Shown piece by piece: positions 7,172 to 9,862 of a stretch of DNA of 9,862 nt (positions are counted from its first letter, which is position 1; every line of letters begins with the position of its first letter). The stretch is from UBA11891 sp003533785 (GTDB lineage: Bacteria > Bacteroidota > Bacteroidia > Flavobacteriales > Flavobacteriaceae): positions 1 through 9,862 of the forward strand of contig CATFEX010000033.1 in the NCBI GenBank assembly GCA_949511625.1, given 5' to 3'. The notes under the pieces were generated by a model. The model ran no database searches. It was not told the DNA's origin and saw only the letters and a list, made by a program, of their open reading frames with translations. The translations under genes and the position numbers were made by a program.

Positions 7172-7978
7172 ATGCTAACAATCTCTACAGTAGAGAGGCT
7201 AAAACATTTTTTGTTTTTGTCTCTAGTGCCATTTTCGTTATTTCTTGTTTCACTCGCATACGGACAGGAATACGAAAAACATAATTACATAACTAATGAT
7301 GTCGAATTGCCATATAGAATTCTTCTGCCTGAGGGCTACGAAGAAGGTTCTCAAAAAAAATATCCCCTTGTTGTTTTTTTGCACGGAATTGGTGAAAGAG
7401 GCAGTGATAACGAATTGCAGCTAGTTCATTGTAGTAGTTTTTTTAAAAAAGACTTTTTCCGTGAGAAATGGCCATCCATAGTCATTTACCCTCAATGCCC
7501 ATCAGATAGTCATTGGACTAAGGTAAAAAAACGGTTTCCTAGGCCTTATAAGTTTTACAAGAGAAAAAGAAAGAACAAACAACTTGATGTATTAGAAGAT
7601 TTGATACAGTATGTTGAGAATACTTATCCAATAAATAAGAATCAGATATATATTGGAGGGCTTTCTATGGGAGGTATGGGAACATTGGAAATGATTTTCA
7701 GAAACCCCAATAAATTTGCAGCGGCTTTTTCATTTTGTGGTGGAGCCGACCCAGGCTGGTCAAGAAAAATTAAATCAACCCCTCTGTGGCTCATGCATGG
7801 GGAAAAGGATGATGTAATTTCTTATAAGTTTTCTAAGGAACTTTACAACGCTCTACTTCAAAAAAAGGCCAATGTAAAATATACTCATTTCCCAAATCAC
7901 GGCCACGTAGTATGGAATGCTGCAATTGAAGAAAAGAACCTTTTCCCTTGGTTGTTTTCCCACAAAAGAACTCAATAA
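7172..7978 (+). CDS. Secreted alpha/beta-hydrolase (esterase / predicted peptidase type)
   Basis: The product is a 268-residue serine hydrolase of the dienelactone-hydrolase/PHB-depolymerase-like group often annotated as phospholipase, esterase or prolyl-oligopeptidase-like. A signal peptide (hydrophobic LFLSLVPFSLFLVSL, cut near AYG before QE) points to the periplasm or beyond. The oxyanion-hole motif FLHGIGERG starts near H71. The nucleophile elbow GLSMGG carries Ser165, the acid is Asp213 or Asp214 (GEKDDV), and the base is probably His245 (NHGHVVW), so the triad is complete. The ATG at 7172 is chosen because a longer TTG start at 7136 would place the terminator hairpin inside the coding region and put extra residues ahead of the signal peptide. 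A strongly basic segment at about 117-136 (12 Lys/Arg in 20) is unusual for the family. The GMC gene follows after 18 bases. The likely role is removing ester groups from the imported glycan, which is inferred from the neighbourhood. Confidence 0.85.
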   Translation: MLTISTVERLKHFLFLSLVPFSLFLVSLAYGQEYEKHNYITNDVELPYRILLPEGYEEGSQKKYPLVVFLHGIGERGSDNELQLVHCSSFFKKDFFREKWPSIVIYPQCPSDSHWTKVKKRFPRPYKFYKRKRKNKQLDVLEDLIQYVENTYPINKNQIYIGGLSMGGMGTLEMIFRNPNKFAAAFSFCGGADPGWSRKIKSTPLWLMHGEKDDVISYKFSKELYNALLQKKANVKYTHFPNHGHVVWNAAIEEKNLFPWLFSHKRTQ

Positions 7979-7985
7979 TTAAAAC

Positions 7986-7992
7986 AGAGAGG
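7986..7992 (+). promoter_or_regulatory. Shine-Dalgarno-like site of the GMC oxidoreductase gene
   Basis: AGAGAGG lies 4 bases before the ATG at 7997. It is the only purine-rich ribosome-binding-like site seen ahead of a gene start in this window; the other starts have AT-rich leaders. It supports the choice of 7997. Confidence 0.4.
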
Positions 7993-7996
7993 TTTT

Positions 7997-9715
7997 ATGT
8001 ACATACTAAAAGAAAAGAAAGAATACGACGTCGTTATTGTTGGTTCAGGTGCTGGAGGAGGTATGGCAACGAAAGTACTCAGCGAGGCTGGCTTAAAAGT
8101 AGCTGTGGTTGAAGCAGGTCCGCATTTTGATCCTGCCAATCCTGAACAAATGACCCAAATGAAACAGCCCTATCATTCCCCTCGTAGAGGTGCAAACACT
8201 TCTCGTGCTTTTGGTGATTTCGATATGGCCTACGGCGGCTGGGACATAGAAGGTGAACCCTACACACGAGCCGAAGGCACCGATTTTGACTGGTTCCGGT
8301 CGCGGATGCTTGGGGGAAGAACCAACCATTGGGGGCGCATATCGCTGCGCTTTGGCCCTTTGGATTTTAAATCCAAAAGCAGGGATGGTATAGGAGAAGA
8401 CTGGCCTATTGGATATGAAGATGTCAAGCCGTATTATGACAAGGTGGACAAGCTAATTGGGGTCTTTGGAAGCAAAGAAAACATATACAACGAGCCCGAC
8501 GGTTTCTTTCTTCCAGTTCCTAAACCTCGGCTACACGAGCTCTATTATAAAAAGGGGGCTGAAAAAGCAGGTGTAAAAGTGATGCCCTCCCGAATGTCTA
8601 TTTTAACCAAAAGAATCAATCAGGAACGCGGTGTCTGTTTTTACTGTAATCAGTGCAGTCGGTCCTGCCAGGTGTATGCTGACTTTTCCGCGGGCTCTTG
8701 TTTGATTTTTCCCGCTCAAAAATCAGGGGGACAAATAGCTCTTTACACTGACTCTATGGTGCGTGAAGTTACCGTAGATGGTAACGGAAAAGCTACCGGT
8801 GTGAACTACATTGATAAAAAATCAGGCTTAGATTACTCCATAAAAGCAAAAGTGGTTGTAATGGCGGCCTCCTCTTGTAGTACAGCTCGTATTCTGTTAA
8901 ATTCAAAAAGTGCTTCTCACCCAAACGGATTGGGAAATAGCAGTGGCTTAATTGGTAAATACCTTCACGATTCGACCGGTGGAGGGCGAATGGGTTTTGT
9001 GCCCAATCTGATGAATCGCAAAACCTATAATGAAGACGGTGTTGGCGGCATGCATCTCTATTCTCCCTGGTGGCTAGACAACAAAAAATTAGATTTTGCT
9101 CGCGGCTATCATATTGAAGTTTGGGGTGGCCTTGGTGCCCCCAGCTATGGGTTTGGCTTTAATCCAAATGATTTAAATTCTTTCTTTGGAAAACCTGTGG
9201 GAGGGTACGGAGAGTCCTTAAGACAAGATGTTAAAAAATACTACGGTTCTTTAATTGGAATGGATGGAAGGGGCGAATCCATTGCCAGGAAAGAAAACTA
9301 TTGTGAGATTGATCCCAACAGAAAAGATCAATGGGGTATCCCTGTTTTGCGGTTCAATTATAAATGGAGTGATGAAGAATTGAAACAGGCCAAGCACATG
9401 CAAAACACCTTTGAAGAGATAATAACGAATATGGGAGGGATTCCTCTAGGTGAAAAACCCGGTAGAGATAAGAATTATGGGCTACAAACTCCTGGGCGAA
9501 TCATCCATGAAGTGGGAACGACAAGAATGGGAGACGACCCCAAAAAATCCGTCGTAAACCCATTTGAAAAACTCCATGATCTTGACAATGTTTTTGTCGT
9601 AGACGCAGGCCCTTTTGTCTCACAAGCCGATAAAAATCCTACCTGGACCATCCTCGCTCTTTCGTGGAGAACATCGGACTATATTGTTGATCAATTCAAA
9701 CAACAAAATTTTTAA
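7997..9715 (+). CDS. GMC-family FAD-dependent sugar/alcohol dehydrogenase with four-cysteine motif
   Basis: This is a 572-residue flavoprotein of the GMC oxidoreductase family (gluconate/fructose/glucoside dehydrogenase large-subunit type). The dinucleotide fold starts at once: VVIVGSGAGGG (GxGxxG at 16-21) with E39 in VVEAG to bind the FAD ribose. RSRMLGGRTNHWG (101-113) is the family's flavin-contacting signature. The C-terminal domain has IIHEVGTTRMG with probable catalytic His504, and VVDAGPFVSQADKNPTWTILALSWR with Asn547 as the second catalytic residue. Cys214, 217, 220 and 224 form C-x2-C-x2-C-x3-C, as in an Fe-S binding loop. There is no signal peptide, but the gene 4 bases downstream encodes a Tat-signal partner, so co-export to the periplasm is likely. 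By family, it would oxidise a sugar hydroxyl and pass electrons to a carrier, possibly a cytochrome c that is not seen here. Oxidation at C3 of a glycoside is one possibility, not shown by the sequence. Confidence 0.92.
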   Translation: MYILKEKKEYDVVIVGSGAGGGMATKVLSEAGLKVAVVEAGPHFDPANPEQMTQMKQPYHSPRRGANTSRAFGDFDMAYGGWDIEGEPYTRAEGTDFDWFRSRMLGGRTNHWGRISLRFGPLDFKSKSRDGIGEDWPIGYEDVKPYYDKVDKLIGVFGSKENIYNEPDGFFLPVPKPRLHELYYKKGAEKAGVKVMPSRMSILTKRINQERGVCFYCNQCSRSCQVYADFSAGSCLIFPAQKSGGQIALYTDSMVREVTVDGNGKATGVNYIDKKSGLDYSIKAKVVVMAASSCSTARILLNSKSASHPNGLGNSSGLIGKYLHDSTGGGRMGFVPNLMNRKTYNEDGVGGMHLYSPWWLDNKKLDFARGYHIEVWGGLGAPSYGFGFNPNDLNSFFGKPVGGYGESLRQDVKKYYGSLIGMDGRGESIARKENYCEIDPNRKDQWGIPVLRFNYKWSDEELKQAKHMQNTFEEIITNMGGIPLGEKPGRDKNYGLQTPGRIIHEVGTTRMGDDPKKSVVNPFEKLHDLDNVFVVDAGPFVSQADKNPTWTILALSWRTSDYIVDQFKQQNF

Positions 9716-9719
9716 TCAT

Positions 9720-9862
9720 ATGAATCGGAGAGATAGCATAAAATATATAGCTACAGGCACCCTGGCTTCGGGGCTTTTGTTTAGTGGATGTGACTGGGCT
9801 GAAAAAAAAGAAGCCGTTGTTAAGAGTCTTTGGAAGTACAAATACGGCCGAACTCCTAGTGA
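9720..9862 (+). CDS. Gluconate 2-dehydrogenase subunit 3-like Tat lipoprotein (5' part, runs off window)
   Basis: The ATG at 9720 opens a frame that stays open to the window end (47 complete codons). The N-terminus MNRRDSIKYIATGTLASG is a Tat signal: a twin Arg at 3-4, the RRxxIK pattern and a mildly hydrophobic stretch. It runs into LFSGC, a lipobox with Cys24, so the mature protein is probably a lipid-anchored periplasmic protein. Genes in this position next to GMC dehydrogenases commonly encode the small subunit (gluconate 2-dehydrogenase subunit 3 family), which carries the export signal for the signal-less catalytic subunit. The gap from the upstream stop codon is only 4 bases, so translation is probably coupled. 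Too little is visible to confirm the family by its body; the call rests on the signal and on the neighbour. Confidence 0.72.
   Translation, partial: MNRRDSIKYIATGTLASGLLFSGCDWAEKKEAVVKSLWKYKYGRTPS

Noticed and set aside
8079..8329. Two antisense open frames within the GMC oxidoreductase gene
   Set aside because: They lie opposite a conserved FAD-binding coding region, have no recognisable domain, and are short enough to be chance frames.

Overview
The window looks like a piece of a flavobacterial (Bacteroidota, probably marine Flavobacteriia) chromosome. The evidence is an adjacent SusC/SusD outer-membrane pair with typical Bacteroidota signals (an N-terminal carboxypeptidase-regulatory-like domain fused to a TonB receptor, and a SusD lipoprotein with an acidic export motif after the lipid cysteine), AT-rich DNA, and start sites that mostly lack Shine-Dalgarno sequences. 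The gene set reads as a carbohydrate-uptake and carbohydrate-processing locus. No glycoside hydrolase, polysaccharide lyase or sulfatase is visible here, so the glycan cannot be named from this window.

Layout. Positions 1-924 hold the 3' part of a sialate O-acetylesterase-family gene whose start lies outside. A short gap (925-1064) with two hairpin-forming stretches separates it from a convergent LacI-family regulator on the minus strand (1065-2072). The regulator and the plus-strand susC gene (2249-5344) diverge from a 176-base intergenic region. That region contains a 20-bp near-palindrome centred on CG (2082-2101), which is a convincing candidate LacI-type operator. susD (5364-7058) follows susC after 19 bases. 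A strong intrinsic-terminator-like hairpin (7130-7153) lies between susD and a secreted alpha/beta-hydrolase (7172-7978). Then come a GMC-family FAD oxidoreductase (7997-9715) and, 4 bases later, the start of a probable Tat-exported lipoprotein (9720 to the window end) that resembles the small subunit 3 of gluconate 2-dehydrogenase-type complexes.

How the parts may work together (inference). SusD would capture an oligosaccharide at the cell surface and SusC would import it into the periplasm. The two esterases could remove acetyl or other ester decorations. The GMC dehydrogenase, carrying a four-cysteine motif suited to an Fe-S cluster and lacking its own signal peptide, could be co-exported with its Tat-signal partner to oxidise a sugar in the periplasm. 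The LacI-type protein would sense a sugar derived from the glycan and control itself and/or susCD through the 2082-2101 site.

The most useful points for follow-up are the operator, the hairpin that sits too close to the hydrolase start to leave room for a separate downstream promoter, the basic insertion in the hydrolase, and the Fe-S-like motif in the exported GMC dehydrogenase pair. I see no mobile element, CRISPR array, tRNA or rRNA. Nothing here is clearly a wholly new system.
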